Below are positions 7,895-15,237 of a stretch of DNA of 19,466 bases, in pieces; position 1 is the first letter of the stretch, and each line of letters opens with the position of its first letter. Where the stretch lies: contig CAZFQJ010000017.1 of NCBI GenBank assembly GCA_964520875.1, positions 1-19,466 of the forward strand, given 5' to 3'. Origin of the DNA: SIG673 sp964520875. GTDB taxonomy: Bacteria > Bacillota > Clostridia > Oscillospirales > CAG-272. Position numbers and translations under genes: made by a program. The notes under the pieces are model-generated. The model saw nothing but the letters and a program-made list of their open reading frames with translations, did no database searches and was not told the DNA's origin.

Positions 7895-7924
7895 AAAAAC
7901 GCCGATCGAATGATCGGCGTTTTT
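7895..7924. terminator. Bidirectional terminator between convergent symporter and PLP-lyase genes
   Basis: A symmetric A5-CGCCGATC / GATCGGCG-T5 hairpin with a 4-nt loop (7908-7911), 10 bp after the symporter stop and 4 bp after the end of the minus-strand gene. Its A- and T-runs allow it to work in both directions. Confidence 0.9.
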
Positions 7925-7928
7925 GTAT

Positions 7929-9146
7929 TTATGCGTCCTTTGTTACGTCCTCTAAGGCTTTGAGAATGGAAAGCTTTCCGCTTTCGAACGTCAGCGCTCC
8001 CTGCATGAATGCCGTATAAGGCTCACGCATCGGGGCGTCCGCCGAAAGCTCTATCGTAGAGCCGCCCGTGAACGTTCCAGCTGCCATTATCACCTGATCG
8101 GAATAACCGGGCATTGCCCAAGGCTCGGGGGTGACGAAGGAATCAACGGGAGAAGAGTACTGTATCGCTCGGCAGAAGGCTTCGAGCTTTGACGGCTCGT
8201 GGAGAGTTACGGTCTGGATAAGGTCATAACGCTTTTCGTCGTATTTCGGAGAAACGTCGAATCCGGATTTTTCGAATACGTAAGCCGAAAACGCCGCCGT
8301 TTTCATTGCTTGAGCGACCGTATGCGGCGCGAGCCAAAATCCGAGGAGCATATTTCTCGTTTGACCGAGCGTGCAGCCTACTTCTCCGCCGACTCCTGGA
8401 GAGGTCATTCTGTACGAAGCGAGCTCTATTGCTTTTTCGCTTCCGGCAAGATATCCGCCGGTAAGAGCTATACCGCCGCCCGGGTTCTTTATGAGCGATC
8501 CGACGATCAGATCCGCTTCCGGCTCTTCCGTGCAGGTAAACTCTCCGTAACAGTTATCGACCATGACGTAAGCGTTTGAATTTGCGTGTACGAAACGGGT
8601 GATCTCGGATATCTCGGCAGGAGAGAGCGCAGGGCGCTGACCGTATCCGCGCGAACGCTGCAGATAGACTACTTTTACCGTGTCGTCGAGCATATCCGCA
8701 AAGCTTTCGCCTATCTCGCATTGACGGTATTTTATTCCGAAGTCGGCAAGCGAGCCGGAACCGTTCTTTCCACTAAGGCCTATCACCTCTTCGAGCGTGT
8801 CGTAGGGCTTTCCGGTAACCGAAAGCAGTGTATCTCCCGGGCGGAGAAGTCCGAAGAGACCTATCGTCAGGGCTTGTGTGCCGTTTACTATGGTATGTCT
8901 TACGAGCGCGGCTTCTTTTCCGAATACCTGCGCGAATATCTTTTCCGTGACCGCGCGTCCGGGATCGTCGTAGCCGTATCCCGTCGAAGCGGCGAAATGT
9001 GTGTCGGAAACGCGGTTATCTCGGAACGCTTTCATTACGCGTTCCGTGTTTATCATTGCCGTGCGGTCTATTTCCGCATATATGGGAGCGAGAGCCTCGT
9101 CGGCTTCTTTACAGAGCTTTAATGTTTTTTCGGAGAATCCTGTCAT
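7929..9146 (-). CDS. Aluminium-resistance/methionine gamma-lyase-like PLP enzyme (YnbB type)
   Basis: 405 residues, the usual length for the Met_gamma_lyase/YnbB family of fold-type I PLP enzymes. AAAAAGGAAAA lies about 8 nt before the ATG at 9146. The sequence shows the family start (SDTHFAASTGYGYDDPGR, residues 47-64), VNGTQAL (87-93), the cofactor-contacting Asp in MVDNCYGEF (Asp197), and the PLP-binding lysine in SLIKNPGGG (Lys220). Members are annotated as aluminium resistance proteins or carbon-sulfur lyases; their physiological reaction is poorly defined, so cysteine or methionine-type C-S cleavage is only the family expectation. It starts 22 bp after the NERD-like gene and is probably co-transcribed with it. 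It is convergent with the symporter. Confidence 0.88.
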   Translation of the reverse strand: MTGFSEKTLKLCKEADEALAPIYAEIDRTAMINTERVMKAFRDNRVSDTHFAASTGYGYDDPGRAVTEKIFAQVFGKEAALVRHTIVNGTQALTIGLFGLLRPGDTLLSVTGKPYDTLEEVIGLSGKNGSGSLADFGIKYRQCEIGESFADMLDDTVKVVYLQRSRGYGQRPALSPAEISEITRFVHANSNAYVMVDNCYGEFTCTEEPEADLIVGSLIKNPGGGIALTGGYLAGSEKAIELASYRMTSPGVGGEVGCTLGQTRNMLLGFWLAPHTVAQAMKTAAFSAYVFEKSGFDVSPKYDEKRYDLIQTVTLHEPSKLEAFCRAIQYSSPVDSFVTPEPWAMPGYSDQVIMAAGTFTGGSTIELSADAPMREPYTAFMQGALTFESGKLSILKALEDVTKDA

Positions 9147-9168
9147 TTTTATGTTTTCCTTTTTATTT

Positions 9169-9792
9169 TTAATATGTTATGACGCCGCTGTCTACGTCGC
9201 GGAGCAGCTTGCAAACTTCTCTTACTCGCGATGAGGAAAGCTTTCCGTATCTGTCGAGCGTCGCCATTTTTGAGGTTATGTCGTCGGCGTTTATTACCAG
9301 ACGGCTTATTTGATGAGTGAATCTTAACGTTGGATCGGTATACATTACTATCGAATGAGCCTTAACGTCTGTCATTCCGTTACTCTTTGCGTAGAATTCT
9401 ATCAGATCGCGCGCGTCCTTTTGCATCTTGAACGGGTTTTCGAATTCCGTGCATTTTCCGCGATTCAGATGCTTCCAGCTATCGCTCGGAGGATTTTCGA
9501 GAACTCCGCTTCCGTGTATCTGGCACAGTATATAGACGCCGGAGCGGTTTACCACCGCCGTTCCGATGTTGATCTCTTCTCCCTCTTTTCCGGGAATGGG
9601 AAGAGAGAGCGAACGGAAAATTCTGCCGCTCGGTATACTTGCTTTAAGAAGCTTTGACGGAAGCTCGGAATTTATATTTCGCGGGTCGCTTAAGATATTT
9701 TTGCAATACACGCTCGTGAGCTTGGGTTCTATCAGCTTGTCCGAAATAAAGAATATTGCTATGAAGATTGCGGAAAATAATATAAATTTCAT
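9169..9792 (-). CDS. Membrane-anchored NERD-like protein, nuclease residues not conserved
   Basis: 207 residues, ATG at 9792 with GGAAAG about 10 nt upstream. Residues 2-17 form one N-terminal membrane segment. Residues 50-200 resemble the NERD (nuclease-related) domain: NIGTAVVNRSGVYIL (75-89), a small Gly-rich turn, an aromatic W at 106, and ENPFKMQ (118-124), matching the family NP-x-x-Q. In active-looking NERD proteins the strand after GVY carries E-x-K; here these positions read Cys90-Gln91-Ile92, and the upstream Asp is also absent. The assignment rests on the motif pattern, and catalytic loss is inferred. It is the first gene of a two-gene unit with the YnbB-type enzyme. The 178 bp upstream hold no clear promoter, apart from a weak GACA/TGTC inverted repeat at 9824-9836. 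Confidence 0.6.
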   Translation of the reverse strand: MKFILFSAIFIAIFFISDKLIEPKLTSVYCKNILSDPRNINSELPSKLLKASIPSGRIFRSLSLPIPGKEGEEINIGTAVVNRSGVYILCQIHGSGVLENPPSDSWKHLNRGKCTEFENPFKMQKDARDLIEFYAKSNGMTDVKAHSIVMYTDPTLRFTHQISRLVINADDITSKMATLDRYGKLSSSRVREVCKLLRDVDSGVITY

Positions 9793-9919
9793 ATGTGCAC
9801 ACTTTCCGAAAATAATATTTTAAGACATTTTGTGTCGAATAATATGTTGTATTTAGCACTAAATAAGAAAGCTGCGTCAAAAAGTCACGGTAATTGTCGA
9901 ATTATTCTCAAAAGAACAC

Positions 9920-9945
9920 ATGCCCGCCGTAAAAACGGCAGGCAT
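9920..9945 (-). terminator. Terminator of the ligase-ACP operon
   Basis: On the minus strand, ATGCCTGCCGT pairs with ACGGCGGGCAT around TTTT (one G-U pair), followed by GTGTTCTTTT. It lies about 25 bp past the acyl carrier protein stop. The U-tract is interrupted, so termination may be partial. Confidence 0.7.
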
Positions 9946-9970
9946 AATGAGCGTTATATGGTAATGTTTA

Positions 9971-10198
9971 TTATTCGGTCGCGGCGCTGAGATAATTTAC
10001 TATATCTCCGACGGTGAGGAACTTGCGTATCTCGTCGTCCTTTATCTCTATGTCGAACTTCTCCTCGCAGACCATTATGAGATCCGCAAGCTCAAGAGAG
10101 TTTATACCGAGATCGTTTACAAGCTCGGATTCGAGCGTTATATCGGACTCATTTACCTGAAGCTCCTCCACGAGGATATCTTTTACCTTATCAAACAT
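9971..10198 (-). CDS. Stand-alone acyl carrier protein
   Basis: The ATG at 10198 gives 75 residues, the usual ACP length; an upstream TTG at 10204 would leave too little distance to AAAGGA. The phosphopantetheine site is LGINSLELADL with Ser34, preceded by the acidic helix I typical of ACPs. ACPs carry acyl groups as thioesters in the cytoplasm. The gene follows the AMP-forming ligase by 39 bp on the same strand and is not in a fatty-acid synthesis cluster here. A dedicated carrier loaded by the neighbouring ligase is the simplest reading. It could also be a second ACP for lipid or cell-envelope acylation. Confidence 0.9.
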   Translation of the reverse strand: MFDKVKDILVEELQVNESDITLESELVNDLGINSLELADLIMVCEEKFDIEIKDDEIRKFLTVGDIVNYLSAATE

Positions 10199-10237
10199 GA
10201 TCAAAATTCCTTTCAGCCACTTGGGTATTTGTTTTTA

Positions 10238-11935
10238 TTATTTTACAAGAAAACGTTTTATTTTTCTTGTGGTGGTCTTTTCAAATTCCGTCTCGCGAAC
10301 TTCTATGTTCTGTATGTGCTTGAACGTCGGAAGCTGCTTGTTGGTGCTTTCGACCGCCGCCTTCACCATGTCGAATATCTCTTCCTTGGTCTTGCCTTCG
10401 CAAAGCTCTTGATTCGGATAAACTACCGCGCTTATGACCGGCTCTCCGAGGTCGTTTTTGCGTCCTATAACGACGCTTTCAGCTATTATCTCGTTATGAG
10501 AAAGGTGTTCCTCTATCTCCTCCGGGAAGATGTTCTTTCCGTTTGAGAGGATTATGAGGTTCTTTTTGCGTCCGGTTATATATACGTAACCGTCTTTGTC
10601 TATATAACCGATGTCGCCGGTCCTGAACCAACCGTCTTCCGTAAATACCTCCGCGGTCGCCTCGGGATTGTCGAGATATCCGAGCATGACGTTTCCGCCC
10701 TTTACGAGTATCTCGCCGGTCGTTTCGTTTTCTGCTTTGTCTATCTTGACCTCGCAATCGATCACCGCCGGACCTACCGAGCCGAACTTACGTTTGCCGG
10801 TCCTGTTTACGGCGACGAGCGGAGAACATTCGGTTATGCCGAAGCCCTCAAGGATCTCTATACCGAAGGCGTCGAAGTCCTCTATGAGCTTTTTGGAGAG
10901 AGGCGCGCCTCCGCATACTATCGTCTTAAGGTTTCCGCCGAAGGCGTCGAGTATGTCCTTGAAGAGTTTGCCTCTGAGGTCTATTCCGATCTTACGCAGA
11001 GCGTTGCTCATTTTCATGGCGAACTCTACTTTTTTGCGAATGCCCTTCTTGTCGATCTCCTTCCAGATCTTTTTGTGCATGGTCTCCACATAGAGCGGAA
11101 CAAGTATGAGGGCGTTGGGCTTGTAACGGTTGAAGTTACGAACGACGTTCTTTATACTGTCGTTTATATATGTGGTGCAACCGAGAAGATACATTCCGAG
11201 ATGCTCTGTGGTCGTTTCATACGAATGATTCATCGGGAGCACGGAAACGAATATATTGCTCGGGTCGAAGCTCATGCAATCTACGCATGCGTTTGCCGCG
11301 GTGGCGAGATTTTTATGACTGAGCATGACGCCCTTGCTCGTTCCGGTCGTGCCGGAGGTGAAAAGAAGAGCCGCCATTTTTTCTCTGTCGGGTGTGAAGT
11401 CTAAGAACTTCCTGTTTCCTTCGCTTATGGCGTTCCTTCCGCGTTCGAGTATCTCCGACATCGGAATATAATCATTTGACGGCATACATTCCGCGTCCGG
11501 GGAGAGCGGAATAAAATATTTTGCCGTTTCGAGAAGCTTAGCTATCTCCGGCATACGCTTGTTGAAGCTTTCCGTGTACACGATCGCTGCGACCTTTGCG
11601 ATATTCGCAAAGCCGGCTATTGCCGCGTCGTCAAGCTCTTTGTCGAGCGGAACCGCGGCTCCTCCGCCGTTGGCGGCGGCGTAATACGTGGGCATGTAGT
11701 AGGGGTGAGTATCTCCTATTATGGCGATGTTCTCGCCCATTATGCCGAGCGTGTCGAAAGCCGTTCCGATCTCGTTTACCGCCGTGCGTATCTGATTTCG
11801 TGTGTAGGGGACTAACGTTCCGTTCTCTTTATAGTAATAGTGCGGAATATCTCCGTAATCGTTTGCGCCCTGTTCTACTAACTCCTTTAAATCGTTTACC
11901 TTGGCGGGTTTTTCGGTTATTATTTTGTTTTTCAT
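10238..11935 (-). CDS. AMP-forming acyl-CoA/acyl-ACP synthetase
   Basis: 565 residues of the ANL adenylating superfamily, long-chain acyl-CoA synthetase-like. The sequence shows the ATP/phosphate loop FTSGTTGTSKG (192-202), GFGITECSP (364-372), the hinge DGWFRTGD (434-441) and the C-terminal TTTRKIKR with the catalytic-type Lys558. The enzyme activates a carboxylic acid as acyl-AMP and transfers it to a thiol. The ACP gene directly downstream makes ACP at least as plausible an acceptor as CoA. No membrane segment or signal peptide is seen, so it should be cytoplasmic. The ATG at 11935 has TAGGTAA about 8 nt upstream. A consensus promoter lies about 130 bp upstream, and the intervening leader is strongly folded. 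The fatty-acid chain length cannot be read from the sequence. Confidence 0.9.
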   Translation of the reverse strand: MKNKIITEKPAKVNDLKELVEQGANDYGDIPHYYYKENGTLVPYTRNQIRTAVNEIGTAFDTLGIMGENIAIIGDTHPYYMPTYYAAANGGGAAVPLDKELDDAAIAGFANIAKVAAIVYTESFNKRMPEIAKLLETAKYFIPLSPDAECMPSNDYIPMSEILERGRNAISEGNRKFLDFTPDREKMAALLFTSGTTGTSKGVMLSHKNLATAANACVDCMSFDPSNIFVSVLPMNHSYETTTEHLGMYLLGCTTYINDSIKNVVRNFNRYKPNALILVPLYVETMHKKIWKEIDKKGIRKKVEFAMKMSNALRKIGIDLRGKLFKDILDAFGGNLKTIVCGGAPLSKKLIEDFDAFGIEILEGFGITECSPLVAVNRTGKRKFGSVGPAVIDCEVKIDKAENETTGEILVKGGNVMLGYLDNPEATAEVFTEDGWFRTGDIGYIDKDGYVYITGRKKNLIILSNGKNIFPEEIEEHLSHNEIIAESVVIGRKNDLGEPVISAVVYPNQELCEGKTKEEIFDMVKAAVESTNKQLPTFKHIQNIEVRETEFEKTTTRKIKRFLVK

Positions 11936-12055
11936 GGAAATTACCTATTTGCGCGATCGGCGATCCTTGCGGAGCTCCGATCTTTGGGTGGAAGCGAAAC
12001 GCGCTTCTTTGTTCAAAAGAAAAAGGCATAAAAATCCGCTTCCTCTGCCTGTCAT
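11936..12055 (-). promoter_or_regulatory. Folded 5' leader of the ligase-ACP operon
   Basis: About 120 nt between the predicted start and the ATG contain several inverted repeats: GAAGCG/CGCTTC (11991-11996 with 12002-12007), the perfect palindrome CGGAGCTCCG (11970-11979), and GATCGG/CCGATC (11955-11960 with 11977-11982). The last two overlap and cannot both form. No T-box, known riboswitch core or terminator T-run is recognised. A 66-codon reading frame starts at 12029 after AGAGGAAG and overlaps the ligase start out of frame; it has no recognisable product. Confidence 0.45.
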
Positions 12056-12061
12056 TATAGA

Positions 12062-12090
12062 TTATACTGTTTTTTAGCGCTTTTGTCAAG
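12062..12090 (-). promoter_or_regulatory. Sigma-A promoter of the ligase-ACP operon
   Basis: On the minus strand, a perfect TTGACA (complement of 12085-12090), 17 bp, and a perfect TATAAT (complement of 12062-12067). Transcription should start near 12055. Such a promoter would be strong unless restrained by the leader or by a repressor. Confidence 0.88.
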
Positions 12091-12112
12091 TAAAAATTTA
12101 AAAATACATACT

Positions 12113-12139
12113 TGAATATACATTTTTTTGATATATAAT
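12113..12139 (+). promoter_or_regulatory. Possible promoter of the 259-residue membrane protein gene
   Basis: TATAAT at 12134-12139 with TTGAAT at 12113-12118 only 15 bp upstream, in AT-rich DNA divergent from the ligase promoter. The short spacer makes this tentative. Confidence 0.4.
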
Positions 12140-12233
12140 TATATGGTGTCGGCAAAACTGCCGCGAAATTACGATAAAATGTATTTTTTTGTAATATTAT
12201 CGAACATAAAAAATATGAAAGGCGGAAACCGAT

Positions 12234-13013
12234 GTGCCGAAAAATAAAGGCTTTTTTGATATAGGTGATACGGAAGAAGCGGAGAAAAATACCGGATTTG
12301 AAGATACCGAACCGGATAATGCGGATTTAGCGGATATCGGCGGCGAAGGTGCGGCGTTTTTTAAAAGAAACGCGGATCCGAAGCTTCTGATAGTTATGCT
12401 TATAGCCGCCATAGCGGTGGCGGCGTTCTTTATGATACGTTGGTTATACGATAATTCCGACGGTGATGACAGTAGGTATATTCCCGACGAATGGCTTCAG
12501 GTCGATAACGATAAACAAGGACCGACAATATATCTGTATAAGCCCGATTGGGAGACGGATATAAATACGGTGCAGGAATATCTTGAGCTTAAGGGCGAGA
12601 TATTCTATATCGAGGGGAATAGCGGCCGCAGCGTCGATGAGCACAGTTATTTTCAGGTCGGCGGTAAGGGTCTTGAATTTATGGCGGAGTATGTTGAGAC
12701 TCTGCGGAGCGGAAACCATGAAAAGCTGAATTCCATGTTTACCGAAGAGTACTTTAAGGATCACGAGAGATACGAAGCGTTTCCTCAGCAGAAGGTATTC
12801 GGCGTCTATATCTCAAAGCATGATCTTAAGATCGATGAAAATGACGAATCCATGTATTATGTGATATCCTATCGCATATACCGTAACGACGGCTTGTTCA
12901 GAAACGATATTGATGATACTACGGAACGTTCGCAGCTATTTACGCTGGTAAAGACCTCGGACGGAAGCATAAAGATAGATGACGTTATAAACGTAAATTA
13001 TGTTAACAGATGA
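12234..13013 (+). CDS. Unrecognised single-pass membrane protein
   Basis: 259 residues from a GTG start at 12234, with AAAGGCGG 8 nt upstream. An ATG two bases earlier is in another frame and stops after ten codons. The N-terminal 45 residues are acidic and probably disordered. One membrane helix spans about 50-72, and residues 73-259 form an extracytoplasmic domain if the N-terminus is inside. The outer part is rich in aromatic and charged residues (IPDEWLQVDND, then YFQVGGKGLEFMAEY, then YYVISYRIY), giving an alpha+beta appearance reminiscent of small NTF2-like or lipoprotein-type domains, but I do not recognise the family. No catalytic motif is visible. It is followed by a 12-bp hairpin and a small membrane protein gene, and is divergent from the ligase-ACP operon. 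Confidence 0.8.
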   Translation: MPKNKGFFDIGDTEEAEKNTGFEDTEPDNADLADIGGEGAAFFKRNADPKLLIVMLIAAIAVAAFFMIRWLYDNSDGDDSRYIPDEWLQVDNDKQGPTIYLYKPDWETDINTVQEYLELKGEIFYIEGNSGRSVDEHSYFQVGGKGLEFMAEYVETLRSGNHEKLNSMFTEEYFKDHERYEAFPQQKVFGVYISKHDLKIDENDESMYYVISYRIYRNDGLFRNDIDDTTERSQLFTLVKTSDGSIKIDDVINVNYVNR

Positions 13014-13034
13014 TGATAGAATAAATGAATAATG

Positions 13035-13087
13035 AATAAAGCCTCCGTTACCGACCGATAATCTCGGAAAGCAAAGGAGGCTTTATT
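13035..13087. terminator. 12-bp hairpin: probable bidirectional terminator containing a ribosome site
   Basis: AATAAAGCCTCC (13035-13046) pairs perfectly with GGAGGCTTTATT (13076-13087). The 29-nt loop holds a small CCGA/TCGG stem (13055-13058 with 13064-13067). A-rich left and T-rich right arms fit a terminator for the gene ending at 13013, and in reverse for the GH2 gene ending at 13338. The right arm also contains AGGAGG, the ribosome site of the gene starting at 13090, so pairing would hide it. Confidence 0.65.
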
Positions 13088-13089
13088 AT

Positions 13090-13341
13090 ATGCTGAAACT
13101 GAACTTGTTCTTTTTGTGTCTGTTTGCGCTTTTCGTCATCTGTGTCCTGCTTTCGCGTGAGGGTACTGCGCTTACGCTCGCTTTTTCGGCTCTGAACGGG
13201 TTTCTTTGTTCGATCTTGATCCCTTACGAATACGTTGCTTGCGGCGCGTTCGCTTTGAGTCTGGTTTTGCTTGCATTTACGCAAATAATGACGGAAATAT
13301 TGCTGAAAATATCAACTAAACACCAAAAAGAACGGAATTAG
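13090..13341 (+). CDS. Small unrecognised membrane protein
   Basis: 83 residues from ATG at 13090, with a consensus AAAGGAGG (13073-13080) 9 nt upstream. Three hydrophobic stretches (about 5-22, 27-46 and 49-72) end in a basic tail (KISTKHQKERN), consistent with a small integral membrane protein. Its stop overlaps the stop of the convergent GH2 gene by 3-4 bases, leaving no terminator between them. I recognise no family. The strong ribosome site and the hydrophobic-then-basic layout favour a real gene. The buried ribosome site and the lack of a separate promoter argue for caution: the region could be only the 3' untranslated part of the GH2 transcript. Confidence 0.55.
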   Translation: MLKLNLFFLCLFALFVICVLLSREGTALTLAFSALNGFLCSILIPYEYVACGAFALSLVLLAFTQIMTEILLKISTKHQKERN

Positions 13342-15062
13342 TCTTCGATCTTAGCCTTTTGAGTGTTGATCTTACGGAATATCTCGGGATCGAATTTGAA
13401 TTTTCTGTCGTAAGTCATAAGACCGTTCTGCTCCTGTTCTACATCGTATAGCTGAGTGTAGCAGAATCCCATAATGTTCTCGTTGAAAAGAAGAGTCTCG
13501 GTAAGTCCCTTGTAGCGCGCAAGAAATTCTTCCTTGGTCTTCGGACCGTTTCCGTATCCCCAGCCCTCGGCGTCCGACCAACGCGTTCCGCCGTATTCAC
13601 TTACGAATACCGGCTCGCCGCGATATACCTGCTTCTTATTTCCCTCGTGAGAACGGTATACCTGGTCATGCACGTTTCCGTGCTCTATGTCGTTATAATA
13701 ATCCTTGAATTTCTCGGGGTCCTGCTCGTAGTCGTGTACGTCGAAGATATCGGTTATTGTGTGGTAGTTTCCGCTCGTGTCTATACAGGGACGAGTAGGA
13801 TCCGCGGACTTTGTGGCAAGGTATACGAGCTTTACGTAAGGATTGTTTACCGAATCCCATGTCTCGTTATACGGACACCAGCCGATGATCGAGGGGTGAG
13901 CCTGATCGCGTTCGATCTCATCGAGCCATTCGGGAAGAACGGCTTTTATACTGTCGGAGGAATTGTCGTCAAGCCCCCAGTTCGGATATTCGTCCCATAC
14001 AAGATATCCGAGCTTATCCGCCCAGTAAAGGAAACGCGGTTCGAATATCTTTTCGTGCAGACGGGCGCCGTTGAAGCCGAGCTGTAATGAATAAAGGATA
14101 TCGTTTTTAAGGTCGTCGTCGGTCGGAGCGGTATAGATACCGTCGGGATAGAATCCCTGATCGAGTACCCACCTTCCGAAGAGCTTTTTACCGTTGAGTC
14201 GGAAAGCCTTTTTGTCAAGTCCGACCTCGCGGAGTCCGAAATACGAGCTTACTTCGTCGCAGACGCCCTTTTCGTCGGATACGGTGACGGTAACGTCGTA
14301 GAGTTTGCCGTTGCCCGCTTCCCAAAGATGCTTTTCGGAAAGCGGAATATTGAGGCTTACCGTGTTTCCGGCGCATACCGCTGCCGCTTCTCCGGTCGCC
14401 CTTCCTTCGTAGGAAGTTTTGACCTTTACCGTCTTTCCGAAGCAATCGCCGTCAAGCTTGAGCGAAACGCTTACGGAAGGCTCGGTTATGTTCGAAATGT
14501 AATTTACGGAGTGTATGCGAGTCTCCGAAACGGGTTCGAGCCATACCGTCTGCCATATACCCGTGGTACGGGTGTAGAAGCAACCGTAAGAGGCGAATCT
14601 TTCGGACTGCTTTCCCGAAGGCTGCTTTTTCGAACGTGTATCGTCTTTACAATATACGGTGAGCGTGTTTTCTCCGTCGGTCAGAAGATCGGTTATGTCG
14701 AAGGCGAACGGCGTGTATCCGCCGAGGTGCGTTCCCGCCTCCTTGCCGCCGATAAATACGTGCGTCTCGTAATCCGCCGCGCCTATGTGGAGCATTATAC
14801 GCTTTCCCTTCCATTCGGCGGGAACCGTCAAAGCTCTGCGATACCAGACCGCATCCATAAAGTCCGTATGGCATATTCCCGATAACTTGCTCTCGGGGCA
14901 GAAGGGAACGTTAATCCTAAGCGGAAATTCTCCTCCGTTAGCAAATCCCTTTTCAAGACCCGAAGCCTCGGTATCTATAAGAAACTCCCATTCTCCGTTG
15001 AGACAGAGCCAATCTTTACGAACGAGCTGGGGACGCGGATATTCGTTTCTCGGTATTGACAT
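13338..15062 (-). CDS. Glycoside hydrolase family 2 enzyme
   Basis: 574 residues without a signal peptide, so cytoplasmic. The GH2 domain order is visible: a jelly-roll sugar-binding domain at about 10-180 (LNGEWEF, VWYRRALTVP, GGYTPFAFDIT), an immunoglobulin-like domain at about 185-280, and a TIM barrel from about 285 (NGKKLFGRW, GFNGARLHEK). The acid/base is Glu400 in CPYNETW and the nucleophile is Glu489 in VSEYGG, so the retaining double-displacement machinery is complete. GH2 members include beta-galactosidases, beta-glucuronidases and beta-mannosidases, and the sequence does not settle which. The protein is shorter than LacZ (over 1000 residues) and close to beta-glucuronidase size. 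The ATG at 15062 has AAGG 8 nt upstream. The gene is divergent from an AraC-family regulator, its likely controller. Confidence 0.9.
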   Translation of the reverse strand: MSIPRNEYPRPQLVRKDWLCLNGEWEFLIDTEASGLEKGFANGGEFPLRINVPFCPESKLSGICHTDFMDAVWYRRALTVPAEWKGKRIMLHIGAADYETHVFIGGKEAGTHLGGYTPFAFDITDLLTDGENTLTVYCKDDTRSKKQPSGKQSERFASYGCFYTRTTGIWQTVWLEPVSETRIHSVNYISNITEPSVSVSLKLDGDCFGKTVKVKTSYEGRATGEAAAVCAGNTVSLNIPLSEKHLWEAGNGKLYDVTVTVSDEKGVCDEVSSYFGLREVGLDKKAFRLNGKKLFGRWVLDQGFYPDGIYTAPTDDDLKNDILYSLQLGFNGARLHEKIFEPRFLYWADKLGYLVWDEYPNWGLDDNSSDSIKAVLPEWLDEIERDQAHPSIIGWCPYNETWDSVNNPYVKLVYLATKSADPTRPCIDTSGNYHTITDIFDVHDYEQDPEKFKDYYNDIEHGNVHDQVYRSHEGNKKQVYRGEPVFVSEYGGTRWSDAEGWGYGNGPKTKEEFLARYKGLTETLLFNENIMGFCYTQLYDVEQEQNGLMTYDRKFKFDPEIFRKINTQKAKIED

Positions 15063-15100
15063 TTTGTTTACCTTGCCTTTCTGTTTTTTGTGTGTTTTTA

Positions 15101-15112
15101 GGGGTATACCCC
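15101..15112. promoter_or_regulatory. GGGGTATACCCC palindrome, candidate operator
   Basis: A perfect 12-bp palindrome about 8 bases downstream of the predicted GH2 start point, and on the GH2 side of the divergent region. This is a typical place for a repressor site or a start-proximal hairpin. I saw no second copy in the window. Confidence 0.45.
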
Positions 15113-15126
15113 GCTTTTACAAAGCA

Positions 15127-15155
15127 ATTCTACCATTATAAGCCCCGTTTGTAAA
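15127..15155 (-). promoter_or_regulatory. Promoter of the GH2 gene
   Basis: On the minus strand, TTTACA (complement of 15150-15155), 17 bp, and TAGAAT (complement of 15127-15132). A TATAAT within the spacer has no matching -35 hexamer. The leader would be about 58 nt. Confidence 0.6.
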
Positions 15156-15175
15156 TGATATTTGCTACTCAAATA

Positions 15176-15204
15176 TTGACATTTTCTACGATGTGTGTTA
15201 AAAT
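15176..15204 (+). promoter_or_regulatory. Promoter of the AraC-family gene
   Basis: TTGACA (15176-15181), 17 bp, and TAAAAT (15199-15204). The -35 hexamers of this and the divergent GH2 promoter are 20 bp apart, so one bound regulator could touch both polymerases. Confidence 0.8.
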
Positions 15205-15237
15205 ACATATAGTCGTATAACGAAGGGGCGTGTTTTT

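Noticed and set aside
9824..9836. GACA-N5-TGTC as an SOS (LexA) box
   Set aside because: It does not match the GAAC-N4-GTTC pattern of Gram-positive LexA sites, and the flanking genes are not SOS genes.
11829..12029. 66-codon upstream frame in the ligase leader
   Set aside because: There is a passable ribosome site, but the peptide resembles no known leader, holds no run of regulatory codons and overlaps the ligase start out of frame; kept only as a note in the leader entry.
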